Source: Paenibacillus rhizophilus
GTDB lineage: Bacteria; Bacillota; Bacilli; Paenibacillales; Paenibacillaceae
Reading direction: 5' to 3'
NCBI RefSeq assembly: GCF_003854965.1
Contig: NZ_RQPI01000001.1
Location: 1 to 64,000 of the forward strand
Length of the DNA: 64,000 bases
Shown here: positions 37,104-45,891 of the stretch, one piece after another
Layout: each line of letters begins with the position of its first letter
Position numbering within the stretch: position 1 is the stretch's first letter
The notes under the pieces: model-generated
What the model was told of the DNA's origin: nothing
What the model saw: only the letters and a program-made list of their open reading frames with translations
The model's database searches: none
Program-made: the position numbers and the translations under genes

Positions 37104-37586
37104 GTGGAAGCATGGTTTAGCTATAACTGGATGGTGAGGGAACAATGGTATGAGTGGTGCGGGGAATTGACGGAAGAGGAACTGCTCTGTGAACGGACTG
37201 GCGGCGTCGGAAGCATATTACGCACTCTTTTTCATATTGTCGATGTGGAATGGAGCTGGATTCGTTCTTTGCAGGGCAAACCGGATTTCCAGGAGGATTT
37301 CGAGGGCTATAAGACACTGGAAAAGGTGAGGAAGCTGGATGCGGAATTTCGTCCGGAAGTCGAGACGTTTGTTTACGCCTGGGATGACAATATGGAGACC
37401 CGAATTTTCCGCGATCCCCAGCCGGATGGCAGTGTAGCCGTTGACGCTTGGGGTGAAGTCATGCGCCATATGATTGCCCATCAAATCCACCATCTCGGTC
37501 AGCTTTCGGTTTGGGCCAGAGAAATCGGCAAGCGGCCGGTATCCGCTAACTTTATTGGGAAGAGCCTCATTAAGCCGGAAGAGTGA
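37104..37586 (+). CDS. DinB-family protein
   Basis: A 160-residue four-helix-bundle DinB-like protein. Probable metal ligands are the His in LRTLFHIVDVEWSW and the two in MIAHQIHHLGQLSVWARE. It is rich in Trp, as usual for this family. The substrate is unknown; the best-studied relatives are thiol-dependent transferases. GTG at 37104 follows GGGAGGG at 6 bases. It is distinct in sequence from the other DinB protein at 15 kb. It is the last well-preserved backbone gene before the AT-rich island that begins near 37.6 kb. Confidence 0.82.
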   Translation: MEAWFSYNWMVREQWYEWCGELTEEELLCERTGGVGSILRTLFHIVDVEWSWIRSLQGKPDFQEDFEGYKTLEKVRKLDAEFRPEVETFVYAWDDNMETRIFRDPQPDGSVAVDAWGEVMRHMIAHQIHHLGQLSVWAREIGKRPVSANFIGKSLIKPEE

Positions 37587-37694
37587 TAGGGGTATCGCCA
37601 AGAATGCCGCCTATGAATCCTAGATTAATAACAATAATGTTAATTCAAAAACGAAGAACAACAATTAATTCTAATAACTGACGTTTCTTTAACG

Positions 37695-38374
37695 CCATTG
37701 GCTTTTACAGTAGCGGCTGCCTCAGTTAGCAAGGAGGAAGCTCCAAAAGCTGTTTCTAAAGTTTTTATTGGAGTATCTGCGGGTATGGTAGTCGGCGTAC
37801 CAATCGTAAGTTTTATTGCTAATACTGTGTCGTTAGAAATGGCGATGGCATTCTTTCCTATTGTTAATGCAATTGTATTCATTGTTACATTACTATTTGT
37901 ACCATCGATACCTGTTAAGGAAAGACTTTCTTACGGAGCTCAATTAAGCGTATTAAAAAAGTCAATTACATGGCTTTCCATTGCGGCTGGAAAATTACTT
38001 ACTAATAATTCCATCAAAACTGCCGTATCATTTCCTTTTGTATTGGGAGCTGTTTACATCATATTATTCTTATTTAGACAGTTTAGCGTACCAATGGCTA
38101 TCATTACTTTAATCTGGGGTATATTAGCTGGTATAGGGGCGAATATCAATGAATATTGGATGATGTCCGCAGCCCCAGAAGCCCCTGATTTTGCTAATGG
38201 ATTATTTTTAACATCCTGTAACTTAGGAACAACATTTGGTGCGTAGGCGGGTTATTTATATCAGAGATGGGTACACAATACGTCGTATTGGTGGGAATTC
38301 TATCATTGTTATTAAGTTTGGTAACTATACTTAGAAACTACATGTCTACTCCTATACAACAACCTTCTAGGTAA
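37695..38374 (+). pseudogene. Broken MFS transporter gene
   Basis: A remnant of a major-facilitator exporter of the AraJ/YbcL-like drug-export type. It begins in the middle of the protein (AAASVSKEEAPKAVSKVFIG) with no N-terminal membrane segments, so about the first 100 residues are gone. In the middle SITWLSIAAGKLLTNNSIKT joins two parts that are normally about 50 residues apart, an in-frame deletion. At 38244 a TAG interrupts the frame; the rest (GGLFISEMGTQYVVLVGILS) continues in another frame to TAA at 38372-38374. It cannot make a working transporter. It lies on the left side of an AT-rich island. Confidence 0.75.
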
Positions 38375-38390
38375 TAAATTCATGTATCAA

Positions 38391-38424
38391 AAAAGACCAG
38401 GTATGCTCGCTGCCTGGCCTTTTT
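38391..38424. terminator. Bidirectional terminator between MFS remnant and tetR
   Basis: AAAAGACCAGG (38391-38401) pairs with CCTGGCCTTTT (38413-38423) with one mismatch, between convergent genes. Confidence 0.7.
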
Positions 38425-38450
38425 ATTTGAATTAATTATTTTAAGAAATA

Positions 38451-39005
38451 CTATAGAATCCTCTCAAGTAAAATCCCCAATTCTTTTGCTATTGACTGAG
38501 GCGGAGAAGGCATTCCATCCTTTAACCATGATTCCAAAACCCCAACGTAAGCATTTGCGACGAATTTAACAATAACATCTTCATTTAGACCTTCATTTTT
38601 TCCATTTCCATTTGTTTTGTGCAACTCGTCCTTGAACCCTTCGATAACATAATCTAGAAACTTACTACGAAAAGAAGGGGCTGCTTCTTTACTGGCTAAC
38701 ATGGTTGAAAAGAATAGAGCGTGATTCTCAAAGTATTCGAATAAGATCTGGATAGCCTCTACCCATTCCACTTGACATGCCCATTCACTTGTTTCCTTAA
38801 GCTTGTTTATATGTTCTTCTATCAGCTTATCTAATAGATCAAATTTATCCAGGTAATGGAGATAGACCGTACTTCGGTTCACATTTGCCCTGTCAGAAAT
38901 ATCCTGTATGGTAATTTCATCGAATTTTTTTTCATTCATAAGTTCAAGAAATGCTTTTTTTATCGCTTCCTGAGTTTTGAGTACTCTTCTATCTACTTTC
39001 TGCAT
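38451..39005 (-). CDS. TetR/AcrR-family transcriptional regulator
   Basis: A 184-residue repressor-type protein. Residues about 10-55 are the TetR helix-turn-helix (KKAFLELMNEKKFDEITIQD and ISDRANVNRSTVYLHYLDKF). The rest is a helical ligand/dimer domain of the TetR_C type, close to the YcdC/DhaS-like group in the LDKLIEEHI region. The gene is intact in an otherwise decayed island. Upstream, between it and the divergent SDR remnant, lie three copies of an inverted-repeat sequence that are good operator candidates, one only 48 bp before its start. The ligand is unknown. Confidence 0.88.
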   Translation of the reverse strand: MQKVDRRVLKTQEAIKKAFLELMNEKKFDEITIQDISDRANVNRSTVYLHYLDKFDLLDKLIEEHINKLKETSEWACQVEWVEAIQILFEYFENHALFFSTMLASKEAAPSFRSKFLDYVIEGFKDELHKTNGNGKNEGLNEDVIVKFVANAYVGVLESWLKDGMPSPPQSIAKELGILLERIL

Positions 39006-39052
39006 TGTTTCATCACCATACTTTCCTAAATATTATCAACAATTTTCATTCC

Positions 39053-39283
39053 TTTGCTGGATAAACAACACATTCCTTTAAATTAGCTACTACCGAAGGA
39101 AGGGATATGGACTGTAAAAAAGGGGAAATCCTATCGGTAATAGAAACTGTAGACAAAAACGCTTTGAAAATAATCGACAATTTTTATTGATTTGTTGAGT
39201 AAACAACAAATAACGTTCATTTAACGATTGTAAGCATCCTGTTTCTATTTATAATTATAAACAGATGTTGGTTAAACAATCAA
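39053..39283. promoter_or_regulatory. Three operator-like inverted repeats beside tetR
   Basis: The 370-bp gap between tetR (minus) and the SDR remnant (plus) has no gene. It holds three versions of one 20-bp sequence. TTTGTTG-AGTAAA-CAACAAA at 39191-39210 is a perfect inverted repeat. TTTGCTG-GATAAA-CAACACA lies at 39053-39072 and GATGTTG-GTTAAA-CAATCAA at 39264-39283. The shared form, 7-bp arms and 6-bp centre ending in TAAA, is typical of a TetR operator. One copy sits near the tetR start and two near the divergent gene. Confidence 0.6.
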
Positions 39284-39374
39284 TGATGTTTTTCTTTGCT
39301 GGGCGAAGTCAATGTCCACCACTATAGTTTCAAAAGATTGACTACTAAACCATAAAGAAAGAGTGTTATTAACT

Positions 39375-40071
39375 ATGTCAAAAGTTCAAGATAAAGTTGT
39401 TGTTATTATGGGTGCATCTAGTGGAATTGGTGAAGCAACGACCAAGAACTTGCACAAGAAGGAGCGAAATTAGTTATTGCGGCTCGTCGTGAGATCGCTT
39501 GAAAGCTCTTGTTGAATCATTACCAATTGCTGATATTTCATATGCTGTTGCAGATGTAACAAATAAAGACGAAGTTCAAGCCGTTGTAGATTTGGCGGTC
39601 GAAAAATATGGTCGTGTCGATGTACTCTACAACAACGCCGGAGTCATGCCACTTGCTCCACTTTCAGAAACACGCTTTGATGAATGGCGACAAATGTTAG
39701 ACATCATGAAAAAACAACAATCGGGTCAAATTATTGCGACTGACTCCGTAGCTGGGCATGCTGTATGGCCTGGTTCAGCTGTGTACTCTGGGACAAAATT
39801 TGCTGTTCGTGCGATCATGGAAGGGCTACGTCAAGAAGAACGGGAAAATAATATTCGTAGCACCATTATCTCTCCAGGAGCAGTGGATACGGAGTTATAT
39901 AACACTATAAATGATCCAGAAACACAAGAAATGTCGAGGAAAAATGCACGTACAGAAGGTTTCGGAATAAAGTCAGAGGATGTGGCAGATGCAGTAGCTT
40001 ATGCCATTAGCACGCCTGAAACTGTTTCGGTAAGCGAAATTTTGATTCGTCCAACGAAACAAGCTCTTTAA
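39375..40071 (+). pseudogene. Short-chain dehydrogenase/reductase gene with frameshifts
   Basis: It begins normally (MSKVQDKVVVIMGASSGIGE, the NAD(P)-binding motif). A frameshift after about 24 codons makes the frame close early. The right sequence (LAQEGAKLVIAARRE) goes on in another frame, and a second shift near 39497 leads to a long open part with VDVLYNNAGVM, the catalytic YSGTK, and SPGAVDTELYNT. Between WRQMLDI and MKKQQSGQ about 15 residues are missing compared with the family. At least three lesions are present, so the oxidoreductase is inactive. It is divergent from tetR and was probably its target. Confidence 0.8.
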
Positions 40072-40125
40072 TAGATGTTACGAACAAGGAAATCTTTTCT
40101 AAAGAAAAATAAAAATTACTAACTA

Positions 40126-40683
40126 ACGGATGCCGAGGCTGCCGTCAAGTTGGCTGTTGACCGATTTGGCCACATTGATGTGTTGGTCAACAACGCAGGT
40201 AACTTCTATGGTGGCTTCTACGAGGAACTGACCCCAGAGCAGATTGACCGTCAAATCACCACCACTTCTATGGCCCGATGAACGTCACCCGTGCCGTGTT
40301 GCCTGTGATGCGTAACGCTCGTTCTGGTCACATTATTTCAATTTCTTCACTTGCGGGATTGGCTGGATTTGAGTTCAATGCCGCTTACGCTGCTTCGAAG
40401 TTCGGTCTTGAGGGTTGGATGGAGTCGTTACGTTATGATGTCGCTCCATACGGCATTATAACGACCATCGTCGAACCAGGTTTCTTCCGTAAAGAACTTT
40501 TGGAGCCGGAATCAACCTACTGGGCTGAGCGATCTATCGATGACTACGCCGAGCGTAACCACCGTTTCGCTGGATAGCTGGTGCAGATGCGATTGCTGGT
40601 GCGGAACAGAAGGTCACTAGACTTCAACAACAGATCAACGCCTATCGTGACCTGTCGACCTCCCCGCTTACGAGGATGCATAA
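40126..40683 (+). pseudogene. Second SDR gene remnant
   Basis: A fragment of another short-chain dehydrogenase, not a copy of the first. It lacks the N-terminal Rossmann part and starts at TDAEAAVKLAVDRFGHIDVL and VNNAG. A deletion/frameshift near 40265 interrupts it. The next piece, from 40278, has MNVTRAVLPVMRNARSGHII, SSLAGLAGFEFN, the catalytic YAASK and VEPGFFRKEL. Another frameshift near 40574 leads to AGADAIAGAEQKVTRLQQQI, ending about 40683. The codons are richer in G and C than in the neighbouring remnant, which suggests a different origin. Confidence 0.75.
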
Positions 40684-40721
40684 TTTAGAGCAGAATTTTA
40701 TGGTTTAAAGGGGGAATAACA

Positions 40722-41447
40722 TTGGAAAGACCATATATTATCTGCCACATGCTAACTTCATTGGATGGGAAAATCATTGGAGATTATTTGAAAACGGAAC
40801 GAGCAGCTTACTTTTCAGACGAATACGAAACAATCCATAACCGTTACGGATGTAAAGCATGGATGTGTGGCAGGGTTACCATGGAGAAAGACTTTACTTT
40901 CGGACATAAATTAGATTTAAAACAAGATCACATTTCGACGATCCCTAGAACGGATTACGTCGCAAATAAAGATGCTGAAAGTTATGCCGTAGCAGTAGAT
41001 CCCTCTGGGAAATTAGGATGGACAGAAAATTCAATTGCACCATGGAATGAGAATAGGACGGAGGATCACATAGTAGAAGTCCTTACAGAGCAAGTTTCTG
41101 ATGCTTACCTGGCTTATTTAAAAAATCTGGGTATTTCTTATATTTTCGGCGGAAAAGACCGATTGAATTTTACTGTCGTAGTGGAAAAGCTAAAAAATCT
41201 ATTTTCAATCGATGAATTAATGCTAGAAGGTGGGGGCTTTTTGAATGGCTCCTTTTTGAATGAAGGATTAATTGATGAATTGAGCCTGGTTTTAGTCCCA
41301 ATTGCAGATGGTGCATCTAACTCTGTGACACTATTTGAAACGAGCTCTTTTCTAACAAATCAGCATCCAGTAAATTTCTTCTTAAAAGAAGTCGAAAAAC
41401 TGGACGATGGTGGGCTATGGTTGAAGTATGTAACAAAACGTGACTAA
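40722..41447 (+). CDS. RibD C-terminal-domain (DHFR-like) reductase
   Basis: A 241-residue single-domain protein of the RibD-C/dihydrofolate reductase-like family. Typical blocks are ICHMLTSLDGKIIGDYL at the start, ISYIFGGKDRLNF, and LMLEGGGFLNGSFLNEGLID near the C-terminus, the NADPH-binding part. It has no deaminase domain, so it does not replace RibD; such stand-alone reductases have various or unknown substrates. It starts with TTG at 40722 after AAAGGGGG. It is intact but lies directly after two broken SDR genes, in AT-rich DNA, and probably belonged to the same acquired reductase cassette. Confidence 0.82.
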   Translation: MERPYIICHMLTSLDGKIIGDYLKTERAAYFSDEYETIHNRYGCKAWMCGRVTMEKDFTFGHKLDLKQDHISTIPRTDYVANKDAESYAVAVDPSGKLGWTENSIAPWNENRTEDHIVEVLTEQVSDAYLAYLKNLGISYIFGGKDRLNFTVVVEKLKNLFSIDELMLEGGGFLNGSFLNEGLIDELSLVLVPIADGASNSVTLFETSSFLTNQHPVNFFLKEVEKLDDGGLWLKYVTKRD

Positions 41448-41558
41448 CCTTCATTTAACAAAAGAATAGACGAATTTGCCGCCATGCGAATTTTTCCAGT
41501 AAAGAATTGCCATACTAATCCAAGGAGTTCTAACACAAGGATGCTTGGAGGTTAACAC

Positions 41559-42272
41559 GTGAAGCTATGGCTGTTGATTGGCGCCTGGCTGCTGCTCGCG
41601 GCCGCGATACTGCTGCTCTCTTCCCGCATTTTTTTTCATTTCAGTCTGAACAGAAGAGGGCATGATGACCGGATCGTGCTTGATATCACCGCCCTTTTCG
41701 GACTTGTCAAGTATCATTACACGCTTCCGGCGCTCGTATTCGAGGGACTCAAGCGCGGGCTGCATGTCAAGCTGGAAGAGACCGGAATCGCTCCGGTCAA
41801 GTCGGCGAAGGAGGGGGAAGCGAATATCGACAAGGAGGATGTCTCGGAATGGTTTGAATTCGGAAAAAAAGCACTGAGGGCCACGCGCGGACTGAAACGC
41901 TGGACCGCCGACACGCTGTCCCATGTGCAGATTACGAAGCTGGACTGGTCCACCAATTTCTCCCTCGGCGATGCGGCGGGAACGGCCACGGCGGCCGGGG
42001 CGCTCTGGGGATTGAAATGGACGGTCATCGGCTGGACCTCACAGTGGGTGAAGCTGATGCGCAGTCCCCGTCTGTTTGTGGTTCCGGTATTTGAAGACAC
42101 CGTGAAATTCTCCACTGAGGTCGATTGCAAGGGGAGAATATCGGCGGGCTACGCGCTGTATGCGGGATTCAGGCTGCTGGTCCGGGCTATGCAGGCCGAT
42201 GAAGGGATCAAGCAGTGGAAAGAGATCGTCCGCGAGATGCGGTCCCGCCGGCGCGAAAAAAGCGTCGCATGA
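41559..42272 (+). CDS. ytfI: DUF2953 protein, YtfI-like
   Basis: A 237-residue protein with one N-terminal membrane segment (about 2-24), then a mainly soluble part. The C-terminal region VDCKGRISAGYALYAGFRLL is typical of DUF2953. Its function is unknown, but in Bacillus the gene precedes ytfJ, a sporulation gene, as here. It starts with GTG at 41559 about 7 bases after TTGGAGG. It is the first backbone gene to the right of the AT-rich island. The 91-bp gap to ytfJ may hold a further promoter. Confidence 0.75.
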   Translation: MKLWLLIGAWLLLAAAILLLSSRIFFHFSLNRRGHDDRIVLDITALFGLVKYHYTLPALVFEGLKRGLHVKLEETGIAPVKSAKEGEANIDKEDVSEWFEFGKKALRATRGLKRWTADTLSHVQITKLDWSTNFSLGDAAGTATAAGALWGLKWTVIGWTSQWVKLMRSPRLFVVPVFEDTVKFSTEVDCKGRISAGYALYAGFRLLVRAMQADEGIKQWKEIVREMRSRRREKSVA

Positions 42273-42363
42273 CTTCGGCGGGTTACATAGTAACACTTCT
42301 TTCGGGGGAATATATACGACGTGAAGGAAATCAATTCCCTAGAAGCCGAAGGAGGATAACAAT

Positions 42364-42852
42364 ATGAGTGACCACCCCATTCAAGGTCTGATGCAGACCG
42401 CGATGGAAAACATCAAAGGCATGATCGACGTTAACACCATCGTCGGCGAGCCGGTTGAGACGAAGGATGGCAGCGTCATACTGCCGATCAGCAAAGTCGC
42501 GTTCGGATTTGCCGCCGGCGGCAGTGACTTTCAGGCGGAAGACGACGATAAGCCTGTGACAGGACAGAACGGCGGCGTGAAGCTGCTTCCGTTCGGAGGC
42601 GGCAGCGGGGGCGGGGTTTCCATTCGGCCGATCGCATTTCTCGTAGTCGGCAGGGAGGGTGTGCATATCGTCCCGCTGGACAATCAAACTCATATTTTCG
42701 AGAAAATTATCGACGCTACTCCAGGCCTGATCGACAAAATCCAGTCGATGTTCCAGACCCAAGGCGGAAACGCTACCGGACAGCAGTATACGCCTGCTCC
42801 GCCTCCCGTTCCAGTTAGCGACGTTACTTTTACCCCGTCTACCCCGGTGTAG
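42364..42852 (+). CDS. ytfJ: GerW-family sporulation protein YtfJ
   Basis: A 162-residue protein of the GerW/YtfJ family, associated with spores and needed for full germination response in B. subtilis. Signatures are HPIQGLMQTAMENIKGMIDV, VGEPVETKDGSVILPISKV, the glycine-rich FGFAAGGS and GGGSGGG segments, and IRPIAFLVVGREGVHIVPLD. The Pro-rich C-terminal tail (about 140-162) is extra and variable. The start follows GGAGG. It is followed by two terminator hairpins. Confidence 0.9.
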   Translation: MSDHPIQGLMQTAMENIKGMIDVNTIVGEPVETKDGSVILPISKVAFGFAAGGSDFQAEDDDKPVTGQNGGVKLLPFGGGSGGGVSIRPIAFLVVGREGVHIVPLDNQTHIFEKIIDATPGLIDKIQSMFQTQGGNATGQQYTPAPPPVPVSDVTFTPSTPV

Positions 42853-42936
42853 CCGCCCTGCATAAGGCTCGCTTTGTGCGGGATCTCCGGGGATGACGAA
42901 TGGATTACAAGACAGGTGCGGCTTCGCCGCGCAAAT

Positions 42937-42969
42937 AGGGATGTCGCTTAGCTGCGATATCCCTTTTTT
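42937..42969 (+). terminator. Terminator of ytfJ
   Basis: AGGGATGTCGC (42937-42947) and GCGATATCCCT (42954-42964) have one mismatch and are followed by six T. A second, weaker hairpin with TATTTTTT lies at 43030-43054. Confidence 0.82.
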
Positions 42970-43072
42970 GTCAGGAGAAGAATTTATACGATTTCAGTAT
43001 CCTTCTAAGGAAGCTGTTGCAACGACGAGGCTCCGCTTAGCGGGGCTATTTTTTGCGGCAGGGCGCCTTTGG

Positions 43073-43102
43073 GACATACCGTTCCGGTCGCCCGCATACA
43101 CT
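43073..43102 (+). promoter_or_regulatory. Candidate mother-cell SigE promoter of dacB-spmAB
   Basis: CATACACT (43095-43102) fits the SigE -10 consensus perfectly. GACATA (43073-43078) is a fair -35 at 16 bp, slightly longer than usual. B. subtilis dacB-spmA-spmB is a SigE operon. The dacB start is 36 bases downstream. Confidence 0.5.
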
Positions 43103-43137
43103 TGTACAAAATGCCGATAGGAAGCCGGAGGATGAAC

Positions 43138-44340
43138 ATGAAAAGAGTAAATTTCAGATCTTCTCTAGCCCTGGTCTGCTGCAGCCTGCTCCTCCTCTTC
43201 ACTCCGATTGCGGCGGCTGAACCGGATCAAGGGAGCGTATCTACCCATGCCAAGGCGGCCGCGCTGATTGATGTGGAGTCCGGGCGGATTTTGTACAGCA
43301 GCCACGGCGACGAGCCGATGCTGATCGCGAGCCTGACCAAGATCATGACCGCAATCGTGGCTATTGAATACGGCGATTTGAACAGCAAGGTCAAGGTCGG
43401 AAAGAAAGCTTTTGCCAAAGAAGGGTCATCTCTGTTTCTCAGGCTGGGCGAGGAGATGACGCTTGAGAACATGCTGTATGGTTTGATGCTGCGTTCGGGC
43501 AACGATGCGGCGACGGCCATCGCGGAGCATGTCGGCGGTTCGGAGGAAGGCTTTGTTCACCTGATGAACGCCAAAGCGGAGATACTGGGCCTTAAAAATA
43601 CCCATTTTGCCAATCCCCACGGGCTTGACGCCGAAGGGCATTACTCCAGCGCGAATGACTTGGCCGTGCTGACGGCCTATGCTATGCATAATCCCGTATT
43701 CAAGGAAATCGTGAAGACGCAGGTGAAGACGGCGGACAATCCGTACGAGGAATGGGACTACAAATGGAGCAACAAAAATAAAATGCTGCGCCTCTATGAG
43801 GGAGGGGACGGGGTGAAGACCGGCTATACGAAAAAAGCCCTGCGCTGCCTTGTCAGCTCCGCGACCCGGGACGGCCAGCAGCTGGTCGCCGTGACTCTAA
43901 ATGACGGCAACGACTGGAACGATCACTCCGCGCTCCTGGATTTCGGCTTTAACCGGTTTCCGCTTAAAATGATGATCGAGCGGGGAGAGAAGCTTCAGGG
44001 CTATGAACTGGTGGCGGGATTGAATTTCTCATATCCGTTTAGCCCGGGAGAACAAGAGCGGGTCGTCACGGAGCTGGTTCTTAACGGGAAGCAGGAGACC
44101 AGAGAAGGCGCCGATAAGGACTTCGGACTCCGGGGGGCGCTCGTGCTGAAGCTGGGCGGCGTTCCGATCGGACGGGTGCCGGTCTATGAACCGGAACGTC
44201 TGCCGCCTGCCGCGACTCCTTACGCCGACAAGTATGCTTCAACATCGGCCCACCCGGCTGACACATGGCTTCAAGCGGCGGGCAGCGCGCTTCGCGCCCT
44301 GTTCCGACTCGGTACGGAAGGAGGAGTCTCCCATGATTAA
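43138..44340 (+). CDS. dacB: Sporulation D-alanyl-D-alanine carboxypeptidase
   Basis: A 400-residue penicillin-binding protein of family S11. It removes the terminal D-Ala from peptidoglycan and, in sporulation, limits cortex cross-linking. It has a signal peptide (LALVCCSLLLLFTPIAAA). The three active-site motifs are SLTK (Ser65, Lys68), SGN in LRSGNDAAT, and KTG in GVKTGYT. The C-terminal domain runs from about 270. ATG at 43138 is chosen because GGAGG lies 6 bases before; ATG at 43132 touches that site. Its stop overlaps the spmA start, as in the B. subtilis dacB-spmA-spmB operon, so the symbol rests on synteny. Confidence 0.9.
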   Translation: MKRVNFRSSLALVCCSLLLLFTPIAAAEPDQGSVSTHAKAAALIDVESGRILYSSHGDEPMLIASLTKIMTAIVAIEYGDLNSKVKVGKKAFAKEGSSLFLRLGEEMTLENMLYGLMLRSGNDAATAIAEHVGGSEEGFVHLMNAKAEILGLKNTHFANPHGLDAEGHYSSANDLAVLTAYAMHNPVFKEIVKTQVKTADNPYEEWDYKWSNKNKMLRLYEGGDGVKTGYTKKALRCLVSSATRDGQQLVAVTLNDGNDWNDHSALLDFGFNRFPLKMMIERGEKLQGYELVAGLNFSYPFSPGEQERVVTELVLNGKQETREGADKDFGLRGALVLKLGGVPIGRVPVYEPERLPPAATPYADKYASTSAHPADTWLQAAGSALRALFRLGTEGGVSHD

Positions 44341-45007
44341 CGGGATATGGCTCGGCATGATCCTCATCGGTTTTGTGTTTGCCGCGGTGAACGGCCGGAT
44401 GGACGCCTTCACCGGAGCCGTGTTCGACGGCGCGAAGAACGGGGTGACGGTCAGCTTCGGGCTGATCAGCGTTCTGGTGTTCTGGCTGGGCATCATGAAG
44501 ATTGCCGAGGATGCCGGGCTGCTGCGAACGATCGCCAGGGTGCTTGGACCGGTCGTCCGCTTTCTGTTCCCGGATGTGCCGAAAGGGCATCCGGCGATCG
44601 GCTATATTCTGTCCAATATGAGCGCCAATCTGCTCGGCCTGGGCAATGCGGCGACGCCGATGGGCATCAAGGCGATGCAGGAATTGCAGACGCTGAACCC
44701 GGACAAGGATACGGCGACTCCCGCGATGTGCACTCTGCTGGCGCTGAACACCGCCAGCATCACGCTCATTCCGGCGACGCTGATCGCGATCCGCCTGAAC
44801 TACGGCTCCGCCGATCCGGCGGGCATCGTCGGCACGACGCTGGCGGCGACGCTGGTCGCGACACTCGCCGCCGTCTTCGCAGACCGGCTGTGCCGCCGGC
44901 TGCATTTGCTGCGAAGGCCGCCGGGGCCGCCGGCGGCCCGCCGTTCCCGCACCGGGGGAGGAACGGCTTCTCCGCCCCCGGTGGCGCATTCCCAAGCGAA
45001 AGGGTGA
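44333..45007 (+). CDS. spmA: Spore maturation protein A
   Basis: A 224-residue membrane protein with a nucleoside-recognition (Gate) domain. SpmA and SpmB are needed for full spore core dehydration and heat resistance. The conserved run is in MSANLLGLGNAATPMGIKAM, preceded by LISVLVFWLGIMKIAEDAG. The first about 185 residues match SpmA. The last 35 residues, RRPPGPPAARRSRTGGG and beyond, are a Pro/Arg/Gly-rich tail not usual in the family. ATG at 44333 lies inside the end of dacB. Confidence 0.93.
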   Translation: MINGIWLGMILIGFVFAAVNGRMDAFTGAVFDGAKNGVTVSFGLISVLVFWLGIMKIAEDAGLLRTIARVLGPVVRFLFPDVPKGHPAIGYILSNMSANLLGLGNAATPMGIKAMQELQTLNPDKDTATPAMCTLLALNTASITLIPATLIAIRLNYGSADPAGIVGTTLAATLVATLAAVFADRLCRRLHLLRRPPGPPAARRSRTGGGTASPPPVAHSQAKG

Positions 45008-45013
45008 CCGCCC

Positions 45014-45547
45014 TTGTACCAGATGATCAGCCTAATATCAACCTGGGCCATTCCCGTCATGATCGCTTTTATTCCCTTATATGCCTATGCCCGCAAGGTT
45101 CCCGTCTACGAGTCGTTCGTAGACGGAGCCAAGGAGGGCTTCGGCACGGCGATAGCAATCATTCCCCATCTGGTCGGCATGATGGTGGCGATCAGCGTGT
45201 TCCGCGCTTCAGGAGCGCTTGACTACCTGATGGGATTCATCTCGCCGCTGCTGCGCGGTCTTGGAGTTCCGGCGGAGGTGCTGCCGCTCGGACTGCTGCG
45301 ACCCCTGACCGGCACAGGGTCGCTCGCTTACACTACCGAGCTGATTCGAGTGCACGGCCCCGATTCGCTCATTGGGCGGATCGCCTCCACGATCCAGGGC
45401 AGCACGGACACAACACTGTACGTACTGACTGTCTATTTCGGCGCCGTCGGAATCCGCAACGGGCGGTATGCACTTAAGGTAGGGCTCTTCTCGGACCTTG
45501 TCGGCTTCGCGGCGGCGATCGCGGTCTGCCTGCTGGTATTCGGCTGA
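45014..45547 (+). CDS. spmB: Spore maturation protein B
   Basis: A 177-residue membrane protein with the Gate/nucleoside-recognition fold, the partner of SpmA. Signatures are GAKEGFGTAIAIIPHLVGMM, the RPLTGTGSLAYTTELI segment and the STDTTLYVLTVYFGAVGIRN block. It starts with TTG at 45014, 6 bases after GAAAGGGTGA, and is coupled to spmA. Length and motifs are normal. Confidence 0.93.
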   Translation: MYQMISLISTWAIPVMIAFIPLYAYARKVPVYESFVDGAKEGFGTAIAIIPHLVGMMVAISVFRASGALDYLMGFISPLLRGLGVPAEVLPLGLLRPLTGTGSLAYTTELIRVHGPDSLIGRIASTIQGSTDTTLYVLTVYFGAVGIRNGRYALKVGLFSDLVGFAAAIAVCLLVFG

Positions 45548-45891
45548 CGCCAAGTCCGAATGCCGGGATTGGTCGGTGGTTGAGGGGGTTGATTGAGGGG
45601 GGCTAGGCTGGGGGAAGGCTGGCTAGTGGGATGTGGGGATTCCTGTGTTTACGGGTTTGCAGGAAAAACGCCAGCCACCGTACCTCGGACACAGACTGAA
45701 CAGAAGCAATTAGTTATTGGGTCAATGGGTGGTTTTTGCAGGAACCTGCCGCTAACCGTGCCGGTCCCTTGCCCCCGCCATCTCTAAGCCGCCGTTAAAC
45801 GGGCGGCTTTCGGCTTTTCGGGCGAAGGCGTAACGCCGGCTCCGCTTTTTTCATATGTTATTGAAGCAATGAAAAAGGGAGGCGACGCGGC
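45548..45891 (+). other. Intergenic region with G-runs and a terminator
   Basis: No gene is visible. Clustered G-runs lie at 45584-45588, 45597-45602, 45610-45614, 45628-45630 and 45635-45638, enough for a G-quadruplex on the plus strand. A terminator follows at 45786-45810 (AAGCCGCC / GGCGGCTT). Confidence 0.45.
45786..45810 (+). terminator. Terminator downstream of spmB
   Basis: The perfect arms AAGCCGCC (45786-45793) and GGCGGCTT (45802-45809) have an 8-base loop and are followed by TCGGCTTTT. Confidence 0.65.

Noticed and set aside
42286..42292. CATAGTA before ytfJ as a SigG -10
   Set aside because: One base deviates from the consensus and no -35 lies at the correct distance.
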